A DNA stretch of 33,319 bases from CAYNLG01 sp964397995 (GCA_964397995.1 CAYNLG010000041.1:1-33319), one strand, 5' to 3'. Shown: positions 1 to 9,493, counted from the stretch's first letter. Program-made: numbers and translations. The notes: a model not told the origin generated them from the sequence alone.

Positions 1-147
1 ACTGCCCAGCCTGCCCACCTTATCCATCCTGCCACCCTTGCAAATCTGCAGCGAATGGTTCGCCATGCGTCCGGCGCCGCCGGCCGCGCGGGGCGGGTCG
101 GCGGCCGGAAGTCGCGTGCGGCCGCGCGCCGTGCCCCGGCCCGCCGG

Positions 148-268
148 AAAAAGAAGACAAAAACCGGCAAAAAAAAGACAGAAGGGACCAAAAAGAGGAC
201 ACAGAACGGCAAAACGGAGGGCAAAAAAAGGCCATCCGATGCCATAAAAGAGCCAAAAAGGGGCAAAA
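148..268. other. Phased A-tract array (predicted curved DNA)
   Basis: Nine A-tracts of 4 to 8 bases begin at 148, 159, 169, 190, 211, 223, 246, 255 and 265. Their centres lie near whole multiples of about 10.5 bp from each other, within roughly 2-3 bp, which is the arrangement known to bend DNA. The array ends about 10 bp before a possible promoter (278-305), so it could act as an upstream activating or nucleoid-protein binding segment. The spacing is seen directly; the role is inference. Confidence 0.55.
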
Positions 269-277
269 GAAGGCCAA

Positions 278-305
278 TTTCAGGGCGTTCGGGCGATACT
301 ATAGG
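278..305 (+). promoter_or_regulatory. Possible promoter downstream of A-tracts
   Basis: TTTCAG at 278-283 and TATAGG at 300-305 are separated by 16 bp. Both boxes are only partial matches to the sigma-70 consensus. The position just downstream of phased A-tracts makes it plausible. It would give a leader of about 365 nt before prmC. Confidence 0.3.
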
Positions 306-676
306 ATACAAACCGACACTCTAGTGTACACCGTCCGTGGCGCGTTCGGCCCGCGGCGGCGGCCCCCGGCGCCGGTCGCCGCGGCCGGCGCTCCGTGTGT
401 CGCATGCAGAAGGTGCAGGGTTCATCGCTCTTGGGGATGTAGACCGGTACTTGATTCCCGCGGGAACCACGGCGCGCGGCGCGGGCGGTTCAGAGGGCGC
501 GTGGCCTCGGCGTCGGAGGGATACGAGTGGCCGCGCGTAGGTATGGAGAGCACACATTTGACGTGTTGCCGCGGCAGTCCATGGCGGGCCGCGCGCGGCA
601 TGGGTCTTGCTTGGGCGGCCGCGGTGCGGTAGAAGGGCGTGGGACGTCCGCGGGGTGCGGGCGCGGCGGAGGCCGG

Positions 677-1606
677 ATGCCCCCCGAGACCGAAACCTGG
701 ACCGTCGGCCGCCTCATCGAGTGGACGCGCGGCTTCTTCGAGGGTCGGGGCATCGACCAGCCGCGCCTCGAGGCCGAGATCCTCCTCGCGCACGTCCTCG
801 GGTGCGAGCGAATCAGCCTTTACACGGGGTACACCGACGAGGTCGGCGAGGACGCGCGGGCGGCCTACCGGGAGTTGGTGCGCCGTCGCGCCGACCGCGA
901 GCCGACGCGGTACCTGACCGGCCACACGGAGTTCATGTCGCTGGCGATGCGGGTGACGCCGGCCTGCCTGGTGCCGCGCCCGGAGACGGAACTCCTTGTC
1001 GAAACGGTACTTGCGCTGGCCGGGCGGGGCGAATCGGGGACGGCCGTCGCCGAGGGCGGGGCGTTCGAGATCATCGAGCTATGTACGGGCAGTGGGTGCG
1101 TGGCCGTCAGCCTGGCGGTCCATCTGCCGGCCGCGCGGATCACCGCGACGGACCTCTCGGCCGAGGCGCTCCAGGTCGCCCGCGCCAACGCCGAGGCCCA
1201 CGGCGTGGCCGATCGGATCACGTTCCTCGAGGGCGATCTTTTCGAGCCGCTGGACGCGGCCGACGCGGCGCCGGCGGCCTTCCTGGTGGCCAACCCGCCG
1301 TACGTCGCGGAGCGGGCGTGGGCGGACCTGGCGCCGGAAATCCGCGACCACGAGCCGCGCGCGGCCCTCGTGGCGGGCCCCGAGGGAACGGAGGTTATCG
1401 AGCGGGTCGTCAGGGGGGCGGCGGCGTACCTCGCGCCGCCGGCGGGGGGGCTCGTGGTGGAGATCGGCGCGGACCAGGGCCCGGCCGCGCGGACGCTTGC
1501 CGAGGCCGCGCCGCGGCTCGGCGACGTGGAGATTCGCAAGGACTACGCCGGGCTGGACCGGCTGCTGGTGGCCCGCCGGGCCGGCGCCCGCGACACGGAG
1601 GCATGA
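677..1606 (+). CDS. prmC: Peptide chain release factor N5-glutamine methyltransferase PrmC
   Basis: PrmC transfers a methyl group from S-adenosylmethionine to the glutamine of the GGQ motif of release factors RF1 and RF2 in the cytoplasm. The 309-residue product has the helical N-terminal domain (WTVGRLIEWTRGFF, then PRLEAEILLAHVLG) and the C-terminal Rossmann methyltransferase domain. The SAM-binding motif I is around residues 133-140 (ELCTGSGC) and the diagnostic NPPYV starts at residue 206. Length is normal for the family. The ATG at 677 was chosen because the N-terminus then matches the usual PrmC start and a GGAGG lies just upstream; an in-frame ATG at 527 would add 50 low-complexity residues. 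murA starts 3 bp after the stop, so the two are surely cotranscribed. The usual partner prfA is not seen in the available upstream sequence. Confidence 0.95.
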   Translation: MPPETETWTVGRLIEWTRGFFEGRGIDQPRLEAEILLAHVLGCERISLYTGYTDEVGEDARAAYRELVRRRADREPTRYLTGHTEFMSLAMRVTPACLVPRPETELLVETVLALAGRGESGTAVAEGGAFEIIELCTGSGCVAVSLAVHLPAARITATDLSAEALQVARANAEAHGVADRITFLEGDLFEPLDAADAAPAAFLVANPPYVAERAWADLAPEIRDHEPRAALVAGPEGTEVIERVVRGAAAYLAPPAGGLVVEIGADQGPAARTLAEAAPRLGDVEIRKDYAGLDRLLVARRAGARDTEA

Positions 1607-1609
1607 CGC

Positions 1610-2878
<1,269 letters not shown>

Positions 2879-2899
2879 GGCGCGGCCCGGACCGGCCGG

Positions 2900-3577
2900 T
2901 CAGGCGCCCGGTTCGCCGATCAGACTGCCGAAGGTGGGCGTCGCCTCGACGCCCAGCAGGCGCCAGTCCTCGCCGTCGAACTCGTACACGACGGTTACCT
3001 TGAGGGCGCGTGTCGCGTACTTGACGCGAATCTCGGCCGGGGCCACCACCGTCCCGCGCTCCGTCGGCACCGGCCGCAGCGCCAGCAGCGCCCGCTCTTC
3101 CAGCTCGCCGCCGCCCTCGAACATCGGCGCCATGACGCGCCGGAAGTCCTCTTGTGAGACGCCGGGCTGGGCCCGGAAGTCGTCCGGCAGGCGGGCGAAA
3201 ACCGCGTCGTAGCGGCCGGCGATGAGGTCGTCGGTCAGGGCCAGCGCCCGCTCGCGGAGCCGGTCGAGCACCCGCATCTCGCTCCATGCCTGGTAGCCGT
3301 GCCAGCCGCCGGCGCCGAGCACCAGGCCGCCTCCCAGGACGATGCCGGCGAGGGCCAAGCGCCGGCCGGTGACGGCGCCTTCGCTCCGGACGACGCGCCC
3401 GTAGCCGAGCAGGCTGAGGACGAAGCCGGCCGCCGGGAGCACCAGCAGCGGCTCGGCCACGAACGCCGCCACGCCGAGGACCGAGAAGATGAGGCCGAGG
3501 ACGGCCGAGGAACTGATGGCGGCGTACTCGGGGTCGAGCGGAAGGTCCAGCGGTTCGGCGGCGGGGGGCTCGGTCAT
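2900..3577 (-). CDS. Membrane protein with N-terminal DUF4190-like helices
   Basis: The 225-residue product starts with a short Pro/acidic stretch. Two to three hydrophobic helices follow at about residues 22-100 (AVLGLIFSVLGVAAFVAEPL, then LALAGIVLGGGLVLGAGG), an arrangement like the DUF4190 membrane domain. The remaining 120 or so residues are soluble and resemble a small accumulation or NTF2-like domain (ALTDDLIAGRYDAVFARLPDDF, then VTVVYEFDGEDWRLLGVEA). The ATG overlaps the stop of the upstream GAF-phosphatase gene by 4 bp (ATGA), so the two are translationally coupled and probably act together, perhaps with this protein as membrane sensor or target. That functional link is inference; I do not recognise a characterised homologue. 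Confidence 0.75.
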   Translation of the reverse strand: MTEPPAAEPLDLPLDPEYAAISSSAVLGLIFSVLGVAAFVAEPLLVLPAAGFVLSLLGYGRVVRSEGAVTGRRLALAGIVLGGGLVLGAGGWHGYQAWSEMRVLDRLRERALALTDDLIAGRYDAVFARLPDDFRAQPGVSQEDFRRVMAPMFEGGGELEERALLALRPVPTERGTVVAPAEIRVKYATRALKVTVVYEFDGEDWRLLGVEATPTFGSLIGEPGA

Positions 3578-4854
3578 GGCGCGCCGCCCCCGGCCGCGCG
3601 CTTGGCGGCTACCGCCGTCCGGTCGTCGCGGAAGCGCCCATCGGGGCTGACCGACTCGGTCAGGTCGGCGATGGCCTGGAGCAGGTCGGCGGTCGAGCCG
3701 CTGAGGTGGCGGCGGGCGACGTCGAGGACGGCCTCCATGCCGAGCTCGTCGCCGTCGGCGGTGTCGCACTCGAAGATGCCGTCCGAGACGACCAGCAGCA
3801 GATCGCCCGGCCCGAGCGGTACGGTCTCGCCGCGCTCCACCGCCATCTCCGGCAGGATGCCCAGCGGCAGGCCGGTGCTCGGCAGCTCGCGGCAGGTGCC
3901 GTCGGCGGCCATGACGACGACCGGCCCGTGGCCGGCCGACGCGTACGTGAAGGTGCCGGCCGCGGCGTCGACGACGGCCAGGGCGAGCGTGACGAACCGG
4001 CCGCCCGCGACGTCCTGGGCGAGCAGCCGGTTGGCGTCGTCGAGCACGTTCTCCGGGTTGGGCTCGTGGAGGGCGGCGGCGCGGACCAGGGCCCGTGTCT
4101 CGGCCGCCAAGAGGGCCGGCCCGACGCCGTGGCCGACGGCGTCTCCGAGCATAAGACCCATGCGTCCCTCGCCCCACGCGAACAGGTCGAAGAAGTCGCC
4201 GCCCGCGTACTCCGACGGCTTGCTCCAGCCGGCCAGGTCGTAGCCGGGGAAGGCGGGCGGCCGCTCGGGCATCAGGCCGATCTGGATGTCGCGGGCAAGC
4301 TCCATCTCCTTCTCGAGCCGGCCCTTGGCGAGGATGCCCTCCAGGAGTTGAGCCCGTTCCAGGGCAACGCCGGCTTGGGCGGCCAGGGCCCCGAGCAGGC
4401 GCCCGTCCTCGTCCGAGAACGGGCCGCGCCGCTTGTTGATGGCCTCCAGGACGCCGACCATCTCGCCCTCGAGGTTCGTCATGGGGACCGCCAGGATGTT
4501 GCGGGTCCGCCAGCCGGTCTGCTTGTCGATGTCGGGATTGAATCGCGGGTCCTGGTAGGCGTCGGGGATGTTGAGCGGGGCCCGCTCCACGACCACGGCC
4601 CCCGCGATGCCCCGGCGGGCGGGCATCCGAATCTCTTCGATCTCGCTCTCGGTGGCGATGCGGCTGAAGAGTTCGTCGGTGCGGGCATCGTAGAGGAACA
4701 GGGTCGCGCGCTCGGCGTCAAGCAGGTTGCATGTCTCGCGGGCGATCAGGGCGAGCAGGGGGTCAAGGCGCGGCTCGGAGGCCAAGTGCCGCGTGATCTC
4801 CAGAACCGTCTCGAGTTGGCGGCGCGGCGCGCCGCCGGGGTCGGCGTCGGTCAT
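3574..4854 (-). CDS. GAF domain PP2C-type serine phosphatase (RsbU/SpoIIE class)
   Basis: This 426-residue cytoplasmic regulator has a GAF sensory domain at about residues 15-170 and a short helical linker. A PPM/SpoIIE phosphatase domain follows from about 180 to the end. The linker-phosphatase junction carries the RsbU-type signature (MELARDIQIGLMPERPP). Metal-binding motifs are intact: GGDFFD at 218-223, GDAVGHG at 237-243 and SDGIFE at 358-363. Such enzymes dephosphorylate anti-anti-sigma factors of the STAS type in partner-switching pathways. No STAS protein, kinase or sigma factor lies nearby, so the substrate is unknown. It is the first gene of a two-gene operon and has a good promoter about 45 bp upstream (4901-4930). 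Confidence 0.92.
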   Translation of the reverse strand: MTDADPGGAPRRQLETVLEITRHLASEPRLDPLLALIARETCNLLDAERATLFLYDARTDELFSRIATESEIEEIRMPARRGIAGAVVVERAPLNIPDAYQDPRFNPDIDKQTGWRTRNILAVPMTNLEGEMVGVLEAINKRRGPFSDEDGRLLGALAAQAGVALERAQLLEGILAKGRLEKEMELARDIQIGLMPERPPAFPGYDLAGWSKPSEYAGGDFFDLFAWGEGRMGLMLGDAVGHGVGPALLAAETRALVRAAALHEPNPENVLDDANRLLAQDVAGGRFVTLALAVVDAAAGTFTYASAGHGPVVVMAADGTCRELPSTGLPLGILPEMAVERGETVPLGPGDLLLVVSDGIFECDTADGDELGMEAVLDVARRHLSGSTADLLQAIADLTESVSPDGRFRDDRTAVAAKRAAGGGAP

Positions 4855-4900
4855 CGTGGGGTATCCCGCCTCGGGCGGCCGGCGCGGCCGCCGACCTTCG

Positions 4901-4930
4901 ATGATAGACGCCCCCGGGCATGCCGCTCAA
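4901..4930 (-). promoter_or_regulatory. Sigma-70-like promoter for the GAF-phosphatase operon
   Basis: Reading the minus strand, TTGAGC (4930-4925) and TATCAT (4906-4901) are 18 bp apart. The -10 box matches five of six consensus bases. The predicted transcript starts about 40 bp before the gene. Confidence 0.6.
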
Positions 4931-4972
4931 GCGAAAACGACGTGGAGCCCGGTTGCGACATCGCGGACGGGG

Positions 4973-5581
4973 TCAGAATTCGTCGTCCCGCAGGGCCTTC
5001 GGCGGTCCGAGTATCTCCGAGACGACGATCGACTGGGCGATCGTGCCCGGCATCAAGAGCCGCATGCCCCCCGGCTGGTGCCGCGCGCCGCGATCGGTGC
5101 GGGCGCGGGCGGCCGCAGCCTGGATGGCAGGCTTGGGTCCCGTGCCGGGCTTGCGGGACGGTATGACGATGGGGGCGGGCCGGTCCTGGCCCGCCTTCAC
5201 TCCCTGGCGCCGCCCGTGCGCGAGGCCCGGCGGCAGGTAGCCCGGCTCAACACGCTCGTGCCGGACCGGCGCCGGCCGCGGTCTCGGGACTGACGAAGGC
5301 GCCTGCGGCTGCATGTGCCGGGGGTGCCGGGGGTCGCGCATCGCGTCGCCGTCTTCTTTGGGCATGACGGGGACCGCCCCGCCCGGGCGCGGCACTTGGC
5401 GGGGGGCCGGACGGGCCCGCGCCTCGTCCGGCTGGGCGGCGCTGCGCCGCTGGGCCTCGGCCCGGAGCTGTTCCAGGCGCTTCTGGCGCTCCTCTTCCTG
5501 CTTCTTCTTCTGAATGCCCCCGAGCACCACGCGCCCGACACCGAGGGCGATCAGGATCAGGATGAATAGCAGTTCTTCCAC
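4973..5581 (-). CDS. Uncharacterised membrane-anchored protein, last gene of NfeD-FloA operon
   Basis: The GTG at 5581 is chosen as start because the product then opens directly with a transmembrane helix (EELLFILILIALGVGRVVLG), as single-pass proteins do, and a GGAAAGGA purine stretch precedes it. A longer frame from 5716 overlaps floA and adds only Arg-rich residues. The 202-residue product continues with a charged coiled-coil-like segment (QKKKQEEERQKRLEQLRAEA), a long Pro/Arg-rich linker, and a conserved-looking C-terminus (AQSIVVSEILGPPKALR). From memory that terminal motif recurs in hypothetical proteins of planctomycetes and Bacteroidetes. It starts 61 bp after floA on the same strand, so a role at flotillin-rich membrane is possible but unproven. 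Confidence 0.7.
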   Translation of the reverse strand: MEELLFILILIALGVGRVVLGGIQKKKQEEERQKRLEQLRAEAQRRSAAQPDEARARPAPRQVPRPGGAVPVMPKEDGDAMRDPRHPRHMQPQAPSSVPRPRPAPVRHERVEPGYLPPGLAHGRRQGVKAGQDRPAPIVIPSRKPGTGPKPAIQAAAARARTDRGARHQPGGMRLLMPGTIAQSIVVSEILGPPKALRDDEF

Positions 5582-5642
5582 CGCGCGTATCCTTTCCGGC
5601 GCCAGGCCCGCGGGATCGCGGCCCCGGCGGCCGACTCGTCGC

Positions 5643-6734
5643 TTACGAGCCCTGCTGGTCCGGCCCCTGGTTGGGCGGACGCTTGGGCGGCTCGGTCGAG
5701 CGGCTGATGCCCTCACGCATCGAGGTGTCGGCCTGGATATTCTTCATGCGGTAGTAGTCCATGATGCCGAGTTGGCCGCTCCGGAACGCCTCGGCGATGG
5801 CTTTCGGCACCTCGGCCTCCGCCAGGACGACCTTCGCCCGGTTCTCCTGGACGAGGGCGATCATCTCCTGTTCGCGGGCGGCGGCGGCGGCGCGACGTTT
5901 CTCGGCCTCGGCCTGGAACATCCGCAGGTTCGCGTCCGCCTGGGCCGCCTGGAGCTTGGCCCCGATGTTCTCGCCCACGTCCACGTCGGCGATGTCGATC
6001 GAGAGGATCTCGAACGCCGTCCCGGCGTCCAGCCCTTTCCCCAGGACCCGCTTCGAGATCGTGTCCGGGTTCTCCAGGACGTTCTTGTGGCTCTGGGCCG
6101 AACCGATGGTCGTGACGATGCCCTCGCCGACGCGGGCGATGATCGTCTCTTCGGTCGCCCCGCCGACCAGCCGCTCCAGGTTCGCCCGCACCGTGACGCG
6201 GGCCTTGGCCTTGAGCTGGATGCCGTCCTTGGCGACCGCGTCCACCGTCGGCCGCCCCCGGTCCGGGTTCGGGCAGTCGATGACCTTTGGCAGGACCGAG
6301 GTGTGGACGGCGTCGAGGACGTCGCGGCCCGCCAAGTCGATGGCCGCCGCCGTCTGGAAGTCGAGCTCGATGTTCGCCCGGTCGGCCGCGATGAGGGCGC
6401 GGACCACGTTGACGGGGTTGCCGCCGGCCAGGTAATGGCTTTCGAGGTCGCGGGTGCTGATGTCGAGGCCGGCCTGGACGGCCATGATCTTCGTGCCGAG
6501 GATGACCCGCGTGTCCACCTTGCGGAGGCGCATCGCCACCAGGTCGATGAGGCCGATGCCGGCGTGGCTGGCGAGCGACCGGATCCAGAGGCCCACGAAC
6601 TGGAGCAGCAGCAGGCCGATGATGAGGGCGACGACGGCCAGGATGCCGAGGACAACCCACAGCCAGGGGGGCGTGCCCTGGTCGGTCGGCCGGGCCGCCA
6701 GCGGCACGGCCCAGGTCAGCAGGTGGTGCACCAT
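5643..6734 (-). CDS. floA: Flotillin-like protein FloA (SPFH/band 7)
   Basis: FloA forms oligomers in the inner membrane that organise functional membrane microdomains. The 363-residue product has a Pro-containing N-terminus and one hydrophobic membrane segment at about residues 24-50 (LWVVLGILAVVALIIGLLLL). The FloA-type SPFH core follows (GIGLIDLVAMRLRKVDTRVI, then LESHYLAGGNPVNVVRALIA and ARVGEGIVTTIGSAQSHKNV). The C-terminus is an Ala/Glu-rich coiled coil (QAAQADANLRMFQAEAEKRR) ending in GIMDYYRMKNIQADTSMR, as in the Bacillus YqfA/FloA family. The Pro/Gln-rich tail (after about residue 345) varies in this family. It follows three NfeD-family genes, the classic NfeD-flotillin pairing; the gap to the previous gene is 57 bp. 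Confidence 0.95.
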   Translation of the reverse strand: MVHHLLTWAVPLAARPTDQGTPPWLWVVLGILAVVALIIGLLLLQFVGLWIRSLASHAGIGLIDLVAMRLRKVDTRVILGTKIMAVQAGLDISTRDLESHYLAGGNPVNVVRALIAADRANIELDFQTAAAIDLAGRDVLDAVHTSVLPKVIDCPNPDRGRPTVDAVAKDGIQLKAKARVTVRANLERLVGGATEETIIARVGEGIVTTIGSAQSHKNVLENPDTISKRVLGKGLDAGTAFEILSIDIADVDVGENIGAKLQAAQADANLRMFQAEAEKRRAAAAAREQEMIALVQENRAKVVLAEAEVPKAIAEAFRSGQLGIMDYYRMKNIQADTSMREGISRSTEPPKRPPNQGPDQQGS

Positions 6735-6791
6735 GGTCTGACTCCTTTCGATTGCGGCCGTCGGCCCGTCACGGGCCGCGCCCGCCCACGT

Positions 6792-7208
6792 TCACGTTCC
6801 CACGTCCGGCGTCGCGTCGGCCCGGTCGGTCCCGGCGGCGGCCACAATGAACCGCCCCGGCTCCCAGCCGACGATCTCGACCGGCGTCCCGGCGGGAATC
6901 AGCCCCCCGCCTTCAGCCCGGCACGGCCACCGTCGCCCGCGCACCAGGCAGACCCCGTCCGGATGGAGCCGGCCCGCCGCGCGGCCGCGCGACCCGACGA
7001 GGTCCATCGTATCCGGATCCGCCAGGCGCGTGGCCTCGCGTTTCGGTTTCCACCAGAGGACCCAGGCCAGGTAGACGGCCAAGGGCCCGAGCACGGCCAT
7101 GACGGCGAGCGCCGCCGCGACGGCCGCCCACGTCGGGGCCGGCGCGGCGCCGTCGGCGGCCTCTTCGGTCATGCGGACGTAGTCCTGGAAGTTCTGGGCG
7201 GCGATCAC
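6792..7208 (-). CDS. Third NfeD-like membrane protein with C-terminal OB-like domain
   Basis: The 138-residue product has one long hydrophobic segment (AAALAVMAVLGPLAVYLAWV) and then a beta-rich region: DLVGSRGRAAGRLHPDGVC, then IPAGTPVEIVGWEPGRFIVA. This copies the layout of the NfeD C-terminal OB-fold (G..G.a...L.P.G.....G...) in shortened form. I chose the GTG at 7208 because it overlaps the upstream stop as GTGA and sits 10 nt after GAGGAGG; the ATG at 7172 would give 126 residues with a poorer ribosome site. It is a fourth-partner type of gene between NfeD and FloA. Its exact role is unknown, but an adaptor for FloA fits the context. Confidence 0.75.
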   Translation of the reverse strand: MIAAQNFQDYVRMTEEAADGAAPAPTWAAVAAALAVMAVLGPLAVYLAWVLWWKPKREATRLADPDTMDLVGSRGRAAGRLHPDGVCLVRGRRWPCRAEGGGLIPAGTPVEIVGWEPGRFIVAAAGTDRADATPDVGT

Positions 7209-7732
7209 GCCGAGGCGTCCTCCTCGTTCTCCGACACCGCCCGCACGACGACCTTCGCCCCGCGCACGTCCAGGACCCGGACCTTCGTACCGGCCGGAAC
7301 CAGGTCCCCTTCGGTGACGCAGTCCAGCGTCCGGCCTTCGATCGTCATCTTCCCGGAGGGGCGGAGCATGGTCTGGGCCGTGCCGACGCGGCCCTCGAAC
7401 TCGCGCGGGTCCAGTTTCGCGAGGTCCCCGGCCGTCCCGCGGCGCGGCGGGCCCTGCAGGATGATCTTCCCCGCGATGGGCAGGTGCGGCCAAGCGCGCA
7501 CGGCGGCGTAGATCAGAAACGGCGCGGCCCCGAGGATCGCGAGCAGCACGACGATGCCGGTGGTCTGGCTCCGCATGAATGCCATCACGACCGCCCCCAG
7601 GATCGCCAGGACCGCGCACCCCGTCAGGATGCCGTAGCTGGGCAGGAACAGCTCCGCGACGGCGAAGAGGAGGCCCGCGCCGATCAGGGCGGCGATCCAG
7701 CCCCAGGATGGTCCCACTGCCAGGATCTCCAT
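7205..7732 (-). CDS. Short NfeD family membrane protein
   Basis: The 175-residue protein has three to four membrane helices in the first 85 residues (WIAALIGAGLLFAVAELFLP, then GILTGCAVLAILGAVVMAFM and GIVVLLAILGAAPFLIYAAV). A C-terminal OB-like domain follows (FEGRVGTAQTMLRPSGKMTI, then DLVPAGTKVRVLDVRGAKVV). It corresponds to NfeD1b-type proteins that lack the protease domain and are encoded beside flotillins. It begins 10 bp after the long NfeD gene and its stop overlaps the next start by 4 bp, so it is an internal operon member. Known family members interact with FloA/FloT-type flotillins. Confidence 0.88.
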   Translation of the reverse strand: MEILAVGPSWGWIAALIGAGLLFAVAELFLPSYGILTGCAVLAILGAVVMAFMRSQTTGIVVLLAILGAAPFLIYAAVRAWPHLPIAGKIILQGPPRRGTAGDLAKLDPREFEGRVGTAQTMLRPSGKMTIEGRTLDCVTEGDLVPAGTKVRVLDVRGAKVVVRAVSENEEDASA

Positions 7733-7742
7733 CGGGTCTCCC

Positions 7743-9368
7743 TCAGGTCACGGGCTCGGTGCCGCCCTCCCGCGGCGCCACCACCACCCGGTTGCCGCGC
7801 ACCTCCACCACCTGGACCTCCGTGCCGCGGTCGAGGAGTTCGCCGGCGGTCATCACGTCAACGGTGCGCTGTCCGAAGCGGGCCTTGCCGGCGGGACGGA
7901 GCATCGTGGTTGTGCGGCCGGTGTCGCCCACCCGGATGCCCCGCTCGACCCGCGCCGCGGCCGCCCGGTTCGACCCGTCCGAGATGCTCGTCGGACCCAG
8001 CACCAGGCGTCCGAGGACGGGGACGTGCGGCAACAGGCGCGCGAGGACGCCGGCGGCAATCAGGAAGACGGCCAGGACGGCGGCCGTGGCGACGATGGCG
8101 CGGCCGAGTTCCGCGTACTCGAAGTCGCGCTCGGGCAGCCCCTCGAAGTTGCCCAGGGCCAGGACAATGCCGACCATGAGCACCAGGATGCCCGACCCGC
8201 CCAAAAGGCCGAACCCCGGCGTGACGAAGAGCTCCACCGCCAGGAGTGCCAAACCGATGGCGAACAGCAGCGGCGGCAGGTAGTCCGGCCGCCCCGCCAG
8301 GAACGACGCCGTAAAGAGCAGCGCGAACGCCCCGATGCCCACCAGGCCCGGCACGCCGAATCCCGGCGTCGTGATCTCCACGTAGATGCCCAGCAGGCCG
8401 ATGAGCGCCAGCAGCGACTTCAGGTACATGTTGTTGAGCCACAGCACGGCGGTCTCGCTGGGCGTGACGGCGTAGGTGCGGATGCGACCCTCGATGGGGT
8501 AGAGACCGTACAGTTCGTCGCGGGAGCCGATGATGTGCGATGCGATGCCGTACGCCAGGGCCTTCTCGGCCCCGACGGTCAGCACCTCGTCGCCCGGCAC
8601 GATGATGCGGTCCTTCTTCCACTCCGGGCCCATGCCCATCAGGTCCTGTTCCTCGATATAGCGGGTCTCGCCGGTCTCCTCGTTGACAACTTCGACGACG
8701 ACGGTGCTCATCTTGACCATGGCCTTGAGGAGTGCCGGCGGATAGCCGTGACGGGCGGCCAGGCTTTCGAGCCGCTCGATGACGACGCCCTCGAACTTGG
8801 CCTGGACCTCCTCGGGGATATCCTGCGGCCCGCTCGGCCCCGCGGAGTAGGGCGTACACGCGCCCACGCTCGCTTCCGGGGCCATGACGATCGCCTGGCA
8901 GGCGAAGGCGGCCATGGCGGCCGCCGAGTAGGCCTCGCTGTCGATGTACGCGACCGTGCGGACGCCCCGGCGTCCGAGCTTCGCCAGTTCCACCGTCAGG
9001 TCGAGCCCGTCCTCGAGGAACCCGCCGGGCGAGGTGATGTGGAAGATGACCAGGCCGCGCCCATCGGCCCGGGCGTCCTCTGCACGCCGGAGGACGCTTG
9101 TGACGAGCGACTTGTCGATGGTGCCGTCGATGGTCACCATGGCCGCGGTGACCGGGGCATCGGGATCGATCTCAGCCGCGCCCTTGTCCGGCGCGGCCTC
9201 TTCGTTGCCACCATCGTCGGTTACTACGGGCGATGTGGTGTCGGGGGCCGCGGGCGCGGGGGCCTCGGCGTCCGGCGCTTCGTCCGCCGGAGCCGTCGGC
9301 GCCAGACCGGCGGCCACCAGCGCCGCCCACAACAGCCATCTCGAGACGCGCCTCATCGCCATGGGCAA
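7743..9368 (-). CDS. Long NfeD: ClpP-class membrane serine protease
   Basis: The product (541 residues) has a signal peptide, an Ala/Pro/acidic low-complexity spacer to about residue 70, a ClpP-fold protease domain (about 75-300), several membrane helices (about 315-450) and a C-terminal OB-fold (about 470-541). The protease domain shows FHITSPGGFLEDGLDL and DSEAYSAAAMAAFAC; Ser148 is the likely nucleophile. Lys191 lies at the distance seen for the Ser-Lys dyad of Pyrococcus 1510-N. The usual ASAG around the serine reads YSAAA here. The listed 5' end is a TTG 8 nt after GGAGG; ATGs at 9362 and 9356 are alternatives that keep the signal peptide. It leads the NfeD-FloA operon and has a good promoter about 45 bp upstream. 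Confidence 0.9.
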   Translation of the reverse strand: MPMAMRRVSRWLLWAALVAAGLAPTAPADEAPDAEAPAPAAPDTTSPVVTDDGGNEEAAPDKGAAEIDPDAPVTAAMVTIDGTIDKSLVTSVLRRAEDARADGRGLVIFHITSPGGFLEDGLDLTVELAKLGRRGVRTVAYIDSEAYSAAAMAAFACQAIVMAPEASVGACTPYSAGPSGPQDIPEEVQAKFEGVVIERLESLAARHGYPPALLKAMVKMSTVVVEVVNEETGETRYIEEQDLMGMGPEWKKDRIIVPGDEVLTVGAEKALAYGIASHIIGSRDELYGLYPIEGRIRTYAVTPSETAVLWLNNMYLKSLLALIGLLGIYVEITTPGFGVPGLVGIGAFALLFTASFLAGRPDYLPPLLFAIGLALLAVELFVTPGFGLLGGSGILVLMVGIVLALGNFEGLPERDFEYAELGRAIVATAAVLAVFLIAAGVLARLLPHVPVLGRLVLGPTSISDGSNRAAAARVERGIRVGDTGRTTTMLRPAGKARFGQRTVDVMTAGELLDRGTEVQVVEVRGNRVVVAPREGGTEPVT

Positions 9369-9414
9369 CCGTGCCGCCTCCGCTCAAGAGGTACAGGCTT
9401 CCCGCTCCGTCCCC

Positions 9415-9443
9415 AGTATAGACGGGCGCACCGTCGGCGTCAC
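9415..9443 (-). promoter_or_regulatory. Promoter of the NfeD-FloA operon
   Basis: On the minus strand GTGACG (9443-9438) and TATACT (9420-9415) are separated by exactly 17 bp. The -10 is five of six and the -35 four of six. The resulting leader is only about 40 nt. Confidence 0.65.
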
Positions 9444-9493
9444 GCAAAACCGCCCCGGACCGCCTCACTGGTGATACGGGAGGCCGCGTCCGG

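Larger units (their letters stand above)
1..676. other. Non-coding stretch upstream of prmC
   Basis: I see no convincing gene here. Roughly positions 140-270 are rich in A-tracts on the + strand, in strong contrast to the GC-rich flanks, and the tracts recur with helical spacing (see the separate entry). A short inverted repeat ACACT-ct-AGTGT lies at 316-327. The open frames crossing the A-rich part encode low-complexity Lys/Arg-rich (+) or Phe/Ser/Cys-rich (-) peptides, as expected from skewed composition. Positions 330-676 are GC-rich with nothing recognisable apart from the ribosome-binding GGAGG just before prmC. Confidence 0.6.

Noticed and set aside
55..324. Lys/Arg-rich 89-residue frame resembling a histone-like tail
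   Set aside because: Its composition follows directly from the A-tract array; no ribosome site or conserved motif, and the array's helical phasing explains it better.
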